46,193 nucleotides of DNA from AV69 sp036498205. GTDB lineage: Bacteria; Verrucomicrobiota; Verrucomicrobiia; Chthoniobacterales; UBA10450. Within the stretch, counting starts at the first letter, position 1; each line of letters starts with the position of its first letter. The notes below the pieces were generated by a model. The model had not been told where the DNA came from and did no database searches. It was given only the letters and a program-made list of their open reading frames with translations. The stretch is from NCBI GenBank assembly GCA_036498205.1, contig DASXIC010000101.1:1-46193 (forward strand), written 5' to 3'. Both the position numbers and the translations under genes were made by a program. This document shows, in pieces, positions 25,575 through 34,009 of this stretch.

Positions 25575-26411
25575 GACAGGCCAAAGCGCCTCGAAGGCGG
25601 TCTGATTAATCGAGCGGACTGTTTCCTCAGACGGAAGATTTATTTTCGGGTGATCCATTTGCGAGGCGAATCGCTGCTTTCGACGCGCATATATCGGGCG
25701 CGAGTAAGCGCCACACATGTCGCCGCCCATGATTGCGGCATGTTCTCGCAGGGTTTCGAGGCCCCATCGAACATCTTCCAGAGTGAACTTGCCATTCTCC
25801 CAATTGGTCCAGCTCACCGCCGGTGCCAGGCAATCAAGATCAACGGTGACGTAAATAGCCGAGCCAGCCAGATCGCGGGCGAATTGCTCAAAACGCTGGC
25901 GCCAATCGCTGCGCAAAATCGCGCCCCGGCGATAGCGATCTTTGAAAGGACGGTCATCGGCCCACGGATGCACTTCCAGCGTGCCGGCACGTTCCGCCTT
26001 GCGGTTTCCAAACAGTTGATGAGGCCACCAACATTCGAAGTTACCGCAGCCCCAGATGGCTACCCGGCGAACGTGTGGCAATTCTAGGACGCGATTAATC
26101 CAACTGCCGCAACACCAGCGCGGCGGCCGAATATCCCAATCGGGATGATTATCGAAAGAAACGAGAGTTACCGGCTCCGCCACACCGCGGATCCATAATC
26201 CGCTCAGATGATGAAAGTCGCCTGAGCCGTAGAGAATAAAATTACCAATCTGCGATTCCATTTCACGGAAGAACTTCGCCACTGTCCGAGGCGAGACGGA
26301 GAAACGCAGCCGGGGACCCCAGGCCGTGCAATCGATCGTCGGCATATTCACGTCGATCCCACGCCAGGCATTATCGAGATCGAGATGAACCGCCCGTTTC
26401 GGATCGCTCAC
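25563..26411 (-). CDS. Arginase-fold (ureohydrolase family) metallohydrolase, substrate unknown
   Basis: A 282-residue protein in which all arginase metal-ligand motifs can be placed: a histidine in GSGDFHH (67/68), the Asp-x-His-x-Asp at DNHPD (87, 89, 91), and Asp191/Asp193 in VDLDCLAP. Family members hydrolyse guanidino or amide C-N bonds with a Mn pair. It is divergent from arginase and agmatinase; the Cys/Trp-rich segment RWCCGSW and FECWWPH are unusual. Its GTG start overlaps the stop of the membrane-TPR gene before it (GTGA), so the two are coupled. The substrate cannot be read from the sequence. Confidence 0.8.
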   Translation of the reverse strand: MSDPKRAVHLDLDNAWRGIDVNMPTIDCTAWGPRLRFSVSPRTVAKFFREMESQIGNFILYGSGDFHHLSGLWIRGVAEPVTLVSFDNHPDWDIRPPRWCCGSWINRVLELPHVRRVAIWGCGNFECWWPHQLFGNRKAERAGTLEVHPWADDRPFKDRYRRGAILRSDWRQRFEQFARDLAGSAIYVTVDLDCLAPAVSWTNWENGKFTLEDVRWGLETLREHAAIMGGDMCGAYSRPIYARRKQRFASQMDHPKINLPSEETVRSINQTAFEALWPVLAQ

Positions 26412-28342
26412 GGGCTCGCCCGCGACCGAAAACGCGATTCACTGGCACGCGCAACCCGCAGATTTTCCGCCGCCTCGGCGAAGTCCGGATTGAGCCTGAG
26501 CGCTTCATCAAACTGGACGATAGCCTGCGAAGTCTGCCCGCTTCGCAAATAGGCCAACCCAAGTCCGTTCATGGCATCGGCACGGTTAGGCACCTGCTTG
26601 ATCACCTGTTCGAATGCCGCCCGCGCGCCATCCAGTTCGCCGCGTGCAAGCAGCGCATTGGCCAGGGCAAGGCGAGCCTCGAGGAAATCCGGCTGTTTCT
26701 CCACTGCCTTGCGCAGGTCAGAAATTGCGTCCTCTAATTTTCCTTCTTTGATCAGGGTCAGGCCGCGATTGTAAAGTGCGGGAGCGAAATTCGGGTTGAT
26801 GTCCAAGGCGGCGTTTATCTGCGCCGTCGCTTCTTCGCTGCGACCCAATCGACTAAGGGCGTGGGCATAGTCATAGCGAAGGTCAGGATTTTTCGGATCG
26901 CCGGACAAGGCCAGTTGGTACTGTTCGGCGGCCGCATCAAACTTTGACTCGCTTTGCAAGACCAACGCCAATCCATAGTGAGCGGCCGCGTGCCTGGGAT
27001 CGAATCGCAGGGCGGTTCTGTATTCTTTGGCTGCCGCCTCAAGCTGTCCATCATGCTGGAGGCTATTCCCGTATTCGTAATGTTGTCGCGCACCGACCGG
27101 AAGGTCTTGCACGATCCAGGCATTGCGTTGCAGCAGTGGCACCGAACTGTGAACCTGCCACAACCAAAGCGCCGTTAAGGGCAAGACAAACGCCATCGCC
27201 CATTTCGCGCCGTGCAGGAGCCACCCATGAAAAGCGCCCCGCGGCAGTATTTCCGCCGTCCCGCCACTGAGACCAAGCGATTGCCGGGTGGAACTTTCGC
27301 GCACTTTCCAGATAAACCCGTCGTAATAAAAATGCAGGAGGGCCGAGGCCGAGACAACGCCAGTCAGCACACGCTTAATTGTCTCGAGTTGCAGTTGCGA
27401 ATTAAAATAGGCAAGCGAGCCGTAGGCGAAGATCAAACCGAGATAAAGGCCAACGAGAGATCCGCTGCGTCGAAAAACAAAGCGCATAAAGCCGCCAATG
27501 CTGCTGTCTTTTTCAACCCGATTTCGATTATAAATCCAAACAAGAGAGAGATATTGCACGTCATGGAAAACCTCGAACAAAGCAATGCCAACCAGCAGAT
27601 TTGCGACGCCATTGTTGCAATACCACCAAAAACTGATGCTGGTGACTAAGAGCGCGATTTTGACGGGATTGGCCCGTTTCCCATTGACCCAACCCCAGAG
27701 GAAATTTGCAACGAAGACGATTGTAACGGCTACCGCGAGGAAAATAAGAGCCCGTTGCAAGATCTGTAGCGTCCACGGCGGAACGAAGGGAACGCCGCTG
27801 GCATAAAACGCCCCCAGCGTATCGGTCATCCTCTGCGACGAAAGAACTACGGCTGCGGCAAACCAGATTGCGCAAAGGGCAAAGTCAAGACGCCGGGTAA
27901 GTGCCGCGAAGGATCCGGTTTTGGCATCGTAGATCCGGCAAAATCCGTAGGTTTGCATCATTCCATGCCAGACGCCCCAAAAGAAGACGACGAGCACGAT
28001 CCCTTTGAGATCCCACGAGTAGAACGCGACGCAGGTGGCAAGGAGAAAGAGCGGGGCAAGGATAAATCGCCACCGGAAGCGTTCGAATAATGCCCGATCG
28101 CCATAAGCTCGGATCATTCCGGGCAAATGGTGACCCATTGCTCCAAAAGCGGCCACGAACAGGTAGATGTCCTGGGCACTCCACCGCGCTTGAACAAGGG
28201 CAAAGGCTGGCAGCAGCAGCAAGGGCGTGCCAACGTAGAGAATCAAATCACGCCAGCTATTCAGGATCCAGTAATTGCGGCGTGACACGGCCGCTACGGG
28301 TGGAACCGTTTGAGGGCGCGAGAATGCGGTGACGTATTGCAA
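26408..28342 (-). CDS. Polytopic membrane protein with intramembrane histidines fused to TPR repeats
   Basis: A 644-residue protein in two parts. Residues 1-410 hold about ten hydrophobic helices with His at positions expected in or near membranes: GHHLPG (71/72), VWHGMMQ (126), FEVFHDVQYL (260) and LLHFYYDGF (337). Residues about 415-635 hold around six tetratricopeptide repeats (for example YEYGNSLQHDGQLEAAAKEY, NGLGLAYLRSGQTSQAI), probably periplasmic or cytoplasmic protein-binding. The scattered His resemble intramembrane metal enzymes such as Brp/Blh, but I cannot assign it to that family. It is coupled to the arginase-fold gene. Confidence 0.72.
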   Translation of the reverse strand: MQYVTAFSRPQTVPPVAAVSRRNYWILNSWRDLILYVGTPLLLLPAFALVQARWSAQDIYLFVAAFGAMGHHLPGMIRAYGDRALFERFRWRFILAPLFLLATCVAFYSWDLKGIVLVVFFWGVWHGMMQTYGFCRIYDAKTGSFAALTRRLDFALCAIWFAAAVVLSSQRMTDTLGAFYASGVPFVPPWTLQILQRALIFLAVAVTIVFVANFLWGWVNGKRANPVKIALLVTSISFWWYCNNGVANLLVGIALFEVFHDVQYLSLVWIYNRNRVEKDSSIGGFMRFVFRRSGSLVGLYLGLIFAYGSLAYFNSQLQLETIKRVLTGVVSASALLHFYYDGFIWKVRESSTRQSLGLSGGTAEILPRGAFHGWLLHGAKWAMAFVLPLTALWLWQVHSSVPLLQRNAWIVQDLPVGARQHYEYGNSLQHDGQLEAAAKEYRTALRFDPRHAAAHYGLALVLQSESKFDAAAEQYQLALSGDPKNPDLRYDYAHALSRLGRSEEATAQINAALDINPNFAPALYNRGLTLIKEGKLEDAISDLRKAVEKQPDFLEARLALANALLARGELDGARAAFEQVIKQVPNRADAMNGLGLAYLRSGQTSQAIVQFDEALRLNPDFAEAAENLRVARASESRFRSRASP

Positions 28343-28428
28343 GGCGGCTAATTATTTCCCGATTGAGCCGGAAAATCAACGATGCGCGCAACAGAGCGTG
28401 ATATTGCGAACCAGTTGAACAGAGAATC

Positions 28429-28884
28429 GTGAATAAGAACTCGCATCAAAAAGGCACTGAAACTGACTTCTTCTGCCGTGTGCGGAGCGCTTTTCGTGTC
28501 TTTGCGCGAAGGTCCTCTGAAGTGCTTGGCAGCGCCTGGGCATTCATCGGTGCCATCGGGATTATTGCCATATGGGCGGTCACGGGTCCGACGTTTCATT
28601 TTTCAGATACCTGGCAGCTCATCATCAATACCGGAACAACCATCGTCACATTTCTGATGGTATTCCTGATTCAAAACACCCAGAATCGTGACGCCAAGGC
28701 GGTCCATCTCAAGCTGGATGAGTTGATTCGAGCGATACAAGGGGCGCGCAATCATCTGGTCGATCTGGAAAAACTGTCGGACGAGGAACTGAAAAACCTG
28801 GAAGAACAGTTTACCCGTTTGCGCGAACAGGCTCAGAAGGCAACCGACCGCGTGTCCGAATTGCAAGCTTCGGAGAAGATCTAA
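28429..28884 (+). CDS. Low-affinity iron permease family membrane protein
   Basis: A 151-residue protein with two membrane helices (about 36-54 and 65-82) and the family signature TGTTIVTFLMVFLIQNTQNRD-like block after the second helix, followed by a conserved acidic helix (KLDELIRAIQGARN) and a coiled-coil tail. Members are annotated from fungal Fet4, but the short bacterial proteins have no proven transport function. It stands alone on the + strand; its last 74 bases overlap the end of the convergent nth gene, so the coiled-coil tail is encoded opposite the nth tail. Confidence 0.88.
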   Translation: MNKNSHQKGTETDFFCRVRSAFRVFARRSSEVLGSAWAFIGAIGIIAIWAVTGPTFHFSDTWQLIINTGTTIVTFLMVFLIQNTQNRDAKAVHLKLDELIRAIQGARNHLVDLEKLSDEELKNLEEQFTRLREQAQKATDRVSELQASEKI

Positions 28885-29557
28885 CCGGTGGCGGTTCTGG
28901 GGCCTTCGCTTCTCCGGTTCGAAGAAAAATTTTTCCGCTTGGACAAAGCTCGAAAACTTCGCAGTTCGAGCAGTCCGGTTTGCGGGCGAAACAGCGGCGT
29001 CGCCCGTGCCAGATAAGCCAGTGGCTCCAGAGCGTCCAATCCTCGCGCGGCACCTGGCGCATCAAATCCTGTTCGATTTTCGCCGGATCGCTTTGCCTGG
29101 TTAAGCGAAGTCGATTCGTCAGACGCATGACATGCGTGTCGACAACGATGCCGATATTTTTCCCAAACGCGTTTCCCAGAACCACGTTTGCGGTTTTCCG
29201 TCCCACTCCGGGCAAGGCCGTTAAATCCTCCATTGTCTGAGGAACTCTGCCCCCATATTTCGAAACGATCGCCTCTGTCGCGGCGCGAATGCTTTTCGTC
29301 TTGCTGCGAAAAAACCCGGTTGAGCGAATTTCATTTTCCAGAGTCGCCGGGTTCGAATTCGCGAAGGCGGCTGCCGTTGGATATTTTTTGAACAACTTCG
29401 GGGTCACCATATTGACCCGCTTATCTGTGCACTGGGCGCTCAGGATGGTTGCGATCAGAAGTTGGAGAGGATTTTTGAAGTCCAACTCGCAATGGGCGTT
29501 CGGGTAAACCTGTCGAAAGCGCTTCACCAGTGCGCGCACGCGCTCGCGAGAGGTCAT
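28811..29557 (-). CDS. nth: Endonuclease III
   Basis: A 248-residue DNA glycosylase/AP lyase for oxidised pyrimidines. The helix-hairpin-helix is LPGVGRKTANVVLG with catalytic Lys121, then Asp140 in VVDTHV; the [4Fe-4S] loop is Cys189, Cys196, Cys199 and Cys205 (C-x6-C-x2-C-x5-C). All key residues are present. About 40 extra residues follow the cluster, basic and Pro-rich, and these are coded opposite the iron-permease gene. It is the last gene of the minus-strand set miaA, hflX, PGPGW, nth. Confidence 0.95.
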   Translation of the reverse strand: MTSRERVRALVKRFRQVYPNAHCELDFKNPLQLLIATILSAQCTDKRVNMVTPKLFKKYPTAAAFANSNPATLENEIRSTGFFRSKTKSIRAATEAIVSKYGGRVPQTMEDLTALPGVGRKTANVVLGNAFGKNIGIVVDTHVMRLTNRLRLTRQSDPAKIEQDLMRQVPREDWTLWSHWLIWHGRRRCFARKPDCSNCEVFELCPSGKIFLRTGEAKAPEPPPVRSSPKLAIRTRGRLPSEPVRANG

Positions 29558-29569
29558 CCGCTCAGAGCG

Positions 29570-29905
29570 TCAACGATTTCTACGCCACCAGCGATGATGG
29601 CGCACTCGCGCAACAAATACGCTTCCACGCCGCAGGATCCGCCGCGCCCACGCGAATTCGCTGGCAAGAATGGCAAGTCCAATTGGAATGACAATGATAG
29701 AAGGACCTGGGAGCACCACCATCACGGCGCCGAGAAGGAGAACTGTGAAACCGATTACCCCGATCACAACTTTACGCGCCACCGGCATGCGATCGAGACC
29801 AAACCGCGCAGTTAGAAGTTGTTGCCAACGGCGCAGATGAGTTGACCCGGGAAAAGCGATCTCGTCTTCCGCCGCATTTTCAACCTCAACCCTCATGTTC
29901 TCCAT
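29570..29905 (-). CDS. PGPGW-type putative membrane protein
   Basis: A small protein of up to 111 residues with the motif VVLPGPSIIVIPIGLAILA between two hydrophobic helices (about 45-65 and 68-86), followed by a basic Arg-rich tail. It matches the bacterial PGPGW family (motif here PGPS rather than PGPGW), whose function is unknown. The start is either the ATG at 29905, overlapping hflX by 20 bases, or the ATG at 29896. It lies 12 bases before nth. Confidence 0.78.
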   Translation of the reverse strand: MENMRVEVENAAEDEIAFPGSTHLRRWQQLLTARFGLDRMPVARKVVIGVIGFTVLLLGAVMVVLPGPSIIVIPIGLAILASEFAWARRILRRGSVFVARVRHHRWWRRNR

Positions 29906-31181
29906 CCGGATTTGTCAGGGCAAAGCTGCTCAATTTTTGCTCTAGATGCGGCGGCACATGCGCCAAAATTATCGCATCATCACCTTCGTAGCTCAGATCG
30001 AGGACGTGGCCGACGCGATGCACCTCGGCAATCAAATTAGATTCGCTGAGCGGGACGCGAAAGCGAGAGCGAAGCCGCCATGCCCCCAGGGCTGATTGCA
30101 GGGCTTCGATAAGTTGCTCGATCCCCTGCCCCGTCTTCGCCGAGATCGCCACGCTTCCCGGAAATCGTTGCCGGAACGCTTTGGCGAGATCCGGATTTTC
30201 GAGAAGGTCCACCTTGTTAAAAACGATCAGTGTTTGCTTGCCGAAAGCACCCAGCTCATTCACTACGCTATCGACCGCCTGCATTTGCTCGTCGACCCGG
30301 GGATGGCTCAAATCGACAACATGAATGAGCATGTCGGCCTCACTCACTTCCTCCAAAGTTGCTTTGAATGATTCGATCAATGTATGCGGCAGTTTGCGCA
30401 GAAAGCCGACCGTGTCGGTCAGCAAAACGCGCTGTTTGTTCGGTAAGACAAGACTCCGCGTAGTCGGATCGAGGGTGGCGAAGAGTTTGTCGGCCGCCAG
30501 CAGATCTGCGCCGGTCATCAGGTTCAAGAGTGTCGACTTTCCGGCGTTGGTATAGCCGACCACGGTCGCGACTGGCCATTGGTGCCGCTTCCGGCCTCGG
30601 CGTTGCACGCTGCGAACTTTTCGCACCCCCTCCAGCTCGCGCTCGAGTCGGGCGATGCGTTCCTGCACCCTCCGCCGGTCCACTTCGAGCTGGGTCTCGC
30701 CCGGGCCACGCGTGCCGATGCCGCCGGTTTGTCGCGACAGGTGATTCCACATGCGCGTCAGCCTGGGCAACAAATATTGCAGCTGGGCCAATTCGATCTG
30801 CAGCCGGCCTTCACGGCTACGCGCGCGCTGGGCAAAAATGTCCAGAATGAGCTGGGTACGATCGAGAACTTTACGGGAGAGCAAATTTTCGAGATTGCGA
30901 CCCTGTGCGGGAGAGAGCTCGTCGTTGAAGATGACCGAGGTCACTTGTTGCGTTTGGACCGAGCTCCGAAGCGCTTCGGCCTTGCCTTTGCCGATGTAAA
31001 AAGGCGCCGTCGGTTTTGATAATTTTTGTGTAATTGTATCAACCACTTCCGCGCCGGCTGAGCTTGCCAGTTCGCGCAATTCCTCCATCGAATCGCGCAA
31101 CTCCCACTTCGAAATACCGTCCTGCTCGAGCCCGATCAGAAGCGCGCGTTCCTGTTGCTTTTTCGGCCTTACCTCGATCAT
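29886..31181 (-). CDS. hflX: GTPase HflX
   Basis: A 431-residue ribosome-associated GTPase. The N-terminal HflX domain contains FIYIGKGKAEAL-like KGK and FNDELSPAQGRNLE; the G domain has G1 GYTNAGKST (209-217), G3 DTVGF (from 256), G4 NKVD and G5 SAK. Known HflX splits stalled ribosomes under stress. It overlaps the miaA stop by 4 bases (ATGA); the miaA-hflX pairing is common in bacteria (without hfq between them here). Confidence 0.96.
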   Translation of the reverse strand: MIEVRPKKQQERALLIGLEQDGISKWELRDSMEELRELASSAGAEVVDTITQKLSKPTAPFYIGKGKAEALRSSVQTQQVTSVIFNDELSPAQGRNLENLLSRKVLDRTQLILDIFAQRARSREGRLQIELAQLQYLLPRLTRMWNHLSRQTGGIGTRGPGETQLEVDRRRVQERIARLERELEGVRKVRSVQRRGRKRHQWPVATVVGYTNAGKSTLLNLMTGADLLAADKLFATLDPTTRSLVLPNKQRVLLTDTVGFLRKLPHTLIESFKATLEEVSEADMLIHVVDLSHPRVDEQMQAVDSVVNELGAFGKQTLIVFNKVDLLENPDLAKAFRQRFPGSVAISAKTGQGIEQLIEALQSALGAWRLRSRFRVPLSESNLIAEVHRVGHVLDLSYEGDDAIILAHVPPHLEQKLSSFALTNPDGEHEG

Positions 31182-32104
31182 CCCTGCGCGAATTGATGCG
31201 AAATCGCGCGGATCGCTTCCGGATGTGAAAATGTCGTCAAATTCAGCTGCGGAAAACTACTTTGATGCCGAAACCAGGTCAACTGCCGCTTGGCGTAGCG
31301 GCGCGTCGCCTGTTGAATCCTCGCGACACAATCATCAAGCGAAATCTCACCAGCAAGCAGTTCCCGGATCTCACGCAACCCCAAAGCGCGTTCGGCCGTC
31401 GGCCCAATATTGTTCAGCGCTCGCACTTCTTCGACGACCCCCTGATCGAACATCGCCCTCACTCTATTGTTGATTCGGTGGTAGAGATCGTCCCGGTCGC
31501 GAATAAGAAAAGTGCCCGGAGTTGTCGTCGTCTCCGCCCCGTAGCATTCGGCGGCGGAAACAGCCGCAGCAGGAACCGTTTGCCCATATCGCAGTGAGCC
31601 ATCCCGCCTGTCAACGGAGGCGATTTCAAGCGCGCGCATTACCCGCCGCGGATTTCTGCGATCGATTCGCGACGCGAGCTTGGAGTCGAGGTTGGTTAAC
31701 CGGGAAACCTGTTCGCTCAATGACAGTTTGTTGAATTTAAGGCGCGTTTCCGGATTGGGCGGCGGCGCATCAAACCCGTGGGTAAGTGCCCTGACGTAAA
31801 GTCCGCTTCCGCCAACGACAATCGCTCTCTTGCCGCGCGATCGAATCTCGGCCAGGGCACACGACGCCATCTCGCAGAATTTCGCCGCTGACATCGGTTC
31901 ACTTAGCGGTACCGAGCCGAGGAGATGATGTGGTACCCCTCGCTGTATCTCGGCGTCCGGTTTTCCGGTCAGAATGTCTGCGCCCCGATAAATTTGAAAC
32001 GCATCAGCGTTAATGATCTCGGCGTCGAGCCGCTCGGCCACTTCCGCTGCAAGAACGGATTTGCCGACCGCGGTTGGGCCTACCAGGAAAACCGCGTCAA
32101 ACAT
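31178..32104 (-). CDS. miaA: tRNA dimethylallyltransferase
   Basis: A 308-residue enzyme that adds the isopentenyl group to A37 of tRNAs reading UNN codons. P-loop GPTAVGKS (9-16), INADAFQIYRG, GGSGLYVRALTHG, the Arg-rich NPRRVMRALEI block and QATRRYAKRQLTWFR are all present, as in full-length MiaA. It heads the minus-strand operon with hflX directly coupled. A stable hairpin lies just upstream, between it and the RRM gene, so it probably has its own promoter or depends on read-through. Confidence 0.96.
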   Translation of the reverse strand: MFDAVFLVGPTAVGKSVLAAEVAERLDAEIINADAFQIYRGADILTGKPDAEIQRGVPHHLLGSVPLSEPMSAAKFCEMASCALAEIRSRGKRAIVVGGSGLYVRALTHGFDAPPPNPETRLKFNKLSLSEQVSRLTNLDSKLASRIDRRNPRRVMRALEIASVDRRDGSLRYGQTVPAAAVSAAECYGAETTTTPGTFLIRDRDDLYHRINNRVRAMFDQGVVEEVRALNNIGPTAERALGLREIRELLAGEISLDDCVARIQQATRRYAKRQLTWFRHQSSFPQLNLTTFSHPEAIRAISHQFAQG

Positions 32105-32113
32105 AAAACAAGT

Positions 32114-32147
32114 CGGGAGACGCGCGGGCTTGCCGCCGCGTCTCCCG
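32114..32147 (-). terminator. Hairpin between the RRM gene and miaA
   Basis: A perfect 11-base stem, CGGGAGACGCG (32114-32124) with CGCGTCTCCCG (32137-32147), and a 12-base loop. On the minus strand it follows the RRM gene stop by 14 bases and is trailed by ACTTGTTTTATG, a weak T-tract. It probably ends or weakens transcription before miaA. Confidence 0.65.
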
Positions 32148-32161
32148 ATTGATCAAACAAC

Positions 32162-32674
32162 TTAGTTCCGCGCGTGTTCGCTCGATTTCGCCCCGCTCAC
32201 GACCAGTTTTCGGCCGAGAAACTCTTTGTCATGAAGTTCCGCTACGGCCCGCTTGGCTTCTTCGACGGTATGCATTTGCACAAAGGCGAAGCCTTTCGAA
32301 CGCTGGTTATGCTTGTAGCTGACAACCTCCGCATTTTGAACGTGCCCGACGCCATTGAAGAGCTCGAACAAATCGCTCTCTGTCGCATCGAAGGAAAGAT
32401 TACCGACGTAGAGACGCGGCGAAGTGACTGCGACGCTTTCTGGTTTACGCGATACCCGGGCTGGCTGTTCGCGTTGTGGATGCGAGCCATTCCGTGTTGC
32501 CGGCTTGCCCGCATTCTTTCCGTCGCCGAAAAAAGCGACGATCTTTGCCCAAAGGCCCTGCTTCGGCGCTGCTTTCGGCGTCGAACGTGGCTGACGCGAC
32601 CGCGCGTCTCCGCCTCTTCGTCGGGAGCGGCCGCGCCCACTGCGCGAGCTTCTCCCGGATGATTGAGATTTCAT
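32162..32674 (-). CDS. RNA-binding protein with one RRM domain
   Basis: A 170-residue protein, start chosen at 32674 because a clear GAGGA site precedes that ATG; a longer open frame to 32779 lacks support. The first 75 residues are Arg/Ser/Gly-rich and probably disordered. A single RRM follows at about 86-165 with RNP2 LYVGNLS and RNP1 KGFAFVQM. It is the bacterial glycine/arginine-type RRM family, expected to bind single-stranded RNA. Here the basic tail is N-terminal, whereas in cyanobacterial Rbp proteins the Gly-rich part is C-terminal. The gene has a 315-base leader region without other genes. Confidence 0.92.
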   Translation of the reverse strand: MKSQSSGRSSRSGRGRSRRRGGDARSRQPRSTPKAAPKQGLWAKIVAFFGDGKNAGKPATRNGSHPQREQPARVSRKPESVAVTSPRLYVGNLSFDATESDLFELFNGVGHVQNAEVVSYKHNQRSKGFAFVQMHTVEEAKRAVAELHDKEFLGRKLVVSGAKSSEHARN

Positions 32675-32989
32675 ATTTGTCCTCAGTGATTGTCCCGTGA
32701 TTTGGCGGGCGGAGCGCATCAATTGATGCACAGCCTGCGGCGCGCGAACCTTGGGAAGTCCGCTCAAGTTGATCGGCAATTTGCAACGCCGCGGGAAACT
32801 CCGCCCCGTATCGCCGGAAATGCTTCAATAGCCACGCCGCTGTCTCAAGCCAACGAACCAGGGGAAATGCGAGACGTCGCATCATAATTCCAAAAATCTG
32901 ATCGTCACAAGCGGATGTGGAAAATTGAAGGGTTCCCGACATCGTTAACGCGCCATTATCGGCGACTGAGGGGCTATTGCAAGCGGCGG
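32675..32989. other. 315-base gap without a supported gene
   Basis: It lies between the sulfotransferase stop (32990) and the RRM gene start, both on the minus strand, so it holds the RRM leader and probably its promoter. Open frames cross it on the minus strand (up to 32942) but run out of frame into the RRM gene and have no recognisable domain. I see no terminator with a T-tract and no clear -10/-35 pair. Confidence 0.5.
32680..32684 (-). promoter_or_regulatory. Ribosome binding site that fixes the RRM gene start
   Basis: On the minus strand GAGGA lies 5 bases before the ATG at 32674. It is one of the few strong Shine-Dalgarno sites in the window and decides against the upstream start at 32779. 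Confidence 0.75.
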
Positions 32990-34009
32990 CTATCTGTTTC
33001 GCGGGCCGAGCAGTTTGTCGCGAATCGAATAGTAGCGCGACTTTAGGTATTGTTTTGGGCGTTCTTGCTGGATTGGCCGGGCCCAGTGGCGCGAGAAACT
33101 TCGGCGCGTCAATCGTGGCTCATAGCCAAAATGCGGCATTAAGTCGCGACAATGCCATTCCACCCATCCAATCTCGTCGCCGGACAGCTCATGTTCCCAG
33201 CTCTGGACGCGCTCGGAACTGATGGCAGCAAAATCCCGCTCTGCCGCAGAATTGCCCGCCCAAAGCTTTCCCGCCTTCGTTGGAGTGAGAACAACGTCGC
33301 GCTGGAACTTCACATCCAAATGCTCGCACACGCGCTTCATTTCCGGCTCAGGATCAGTGGCCAGTTTTTCGTAACGGATCACAACCGCCGGGATTTCTCC
33401 CCTTTCAGCACGAAAGGCCAATTGCGCGGCCTGCAGCCAATGCGAAACGCAATAGTAGATGGAGAACTCGCGCGTCTTTCGCGTTTTTTCCAGCGCGATC
33501 TGCGCTGCCAAGATAGCCCTCGGATCGCGTAAGGTCAGTAGAATCTTGCATTTTGGAAAGCGCTCTAGAATCTGCGGAATGAAACGCCGGTTGGCTGGAG
33601 TCTTCTCTATCCAGCGAACGATGGAATCGATTGGATGGCCAAGCGCCTCCGCGTAAGCCTCGATCATCAAAACGAGCAAATCTTTATCGGCGTTCTCGAG
33701 ATCGAACGCCTTGGTTTCAAAGCGATGACGGAATTCGGCGATTGGGAAATGACTGTAATCAACCTTCTCCCATTCCGGTTGGCCGCCGAATAGGACACGC
33801 GCGAGCGCTTCTCGCGTCAGGTAATCGAATTGAGCGCGCCGGCCGGCGTTCCCATATTTATTTAAAACGGTCGGAAAATATGCTGTTTCCTCGGGCAGAA
33901 CGAGTAATTCGGGGTGACCATCGAGCAAAGCGATGAGGAGAGTTGTGCCGGACTTGGCCTGACCAGCCGCGAAACAGGCACGTTGCTCAAACGGGAGCCA
34001 CGCGCTCAT
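32990..34009 (-). CDS. Sulfotransferase family protein
   Basis: A 339-residue cytoplasmic sulfotransferase from the ATG at 34009; that start overlaps the stop of the epimerase gene (ATGA). PAPS-binding motifs are GQAKSGTTLL (about 16-25) and the 3'-phosphate loop LTLRDPRAIL, with conserved WIEKTPANRRFIP between. Family members transfer sulfate from PAPS to sugars, lipids or tyrosines. Coupling to a UDP-sugar-type epimerase suggests sulfation of a surface glycan or of a glycosylated lipid; the acceptor is not known. The basic C-terminal tail is about 45 residues. Confidence 0.88.
   Translation of the reverse strand: MSAWLPFEQRACFAAGQAKSGTTLLIALLDGHPELLVLPEETAYFPTVLNKYGNAGRRAQFDYLTREALARVLFGGQPEWEKVDYSHFPIAEFRHRFETKAFDLENADKDLLVLMIEAYAEALGHPIDSIVRWIEKTPANRRFIPQILERFPKCKILLTLRDPRAILAAQIALEKTRKTREFSIYYCVSHWLQAAQLAFRAERGEIPAVVIRYEKLATDPEPEMKRVCEHLDVKFQRDVVLTPTKAGKLWAGNSAAERDFAAISSERVQSWEHELSGDEIGWVEWHCRDLMPHFGYEPRLTRRSFSRHWARPIQQERPKQYLKSRYYSIRDKLLGPRNR

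Noticed and set aside
26408..28342. Beta-carotene dioxygenase (Brp/Blh)
   Set aside because: The intramembrane histidines recall that family, but their spacing and the surrounding sequence do not let me assign it, and Brp/Blh proteins have no TPR tail.
32445..32942. A minus-strand open frame in the RRM leader that runs out of frame into the RRM gene
   Set aside because: No recognisable domain, Arg-rich out-of-frame translation, and the GAGGA site belongs to the RRM start.
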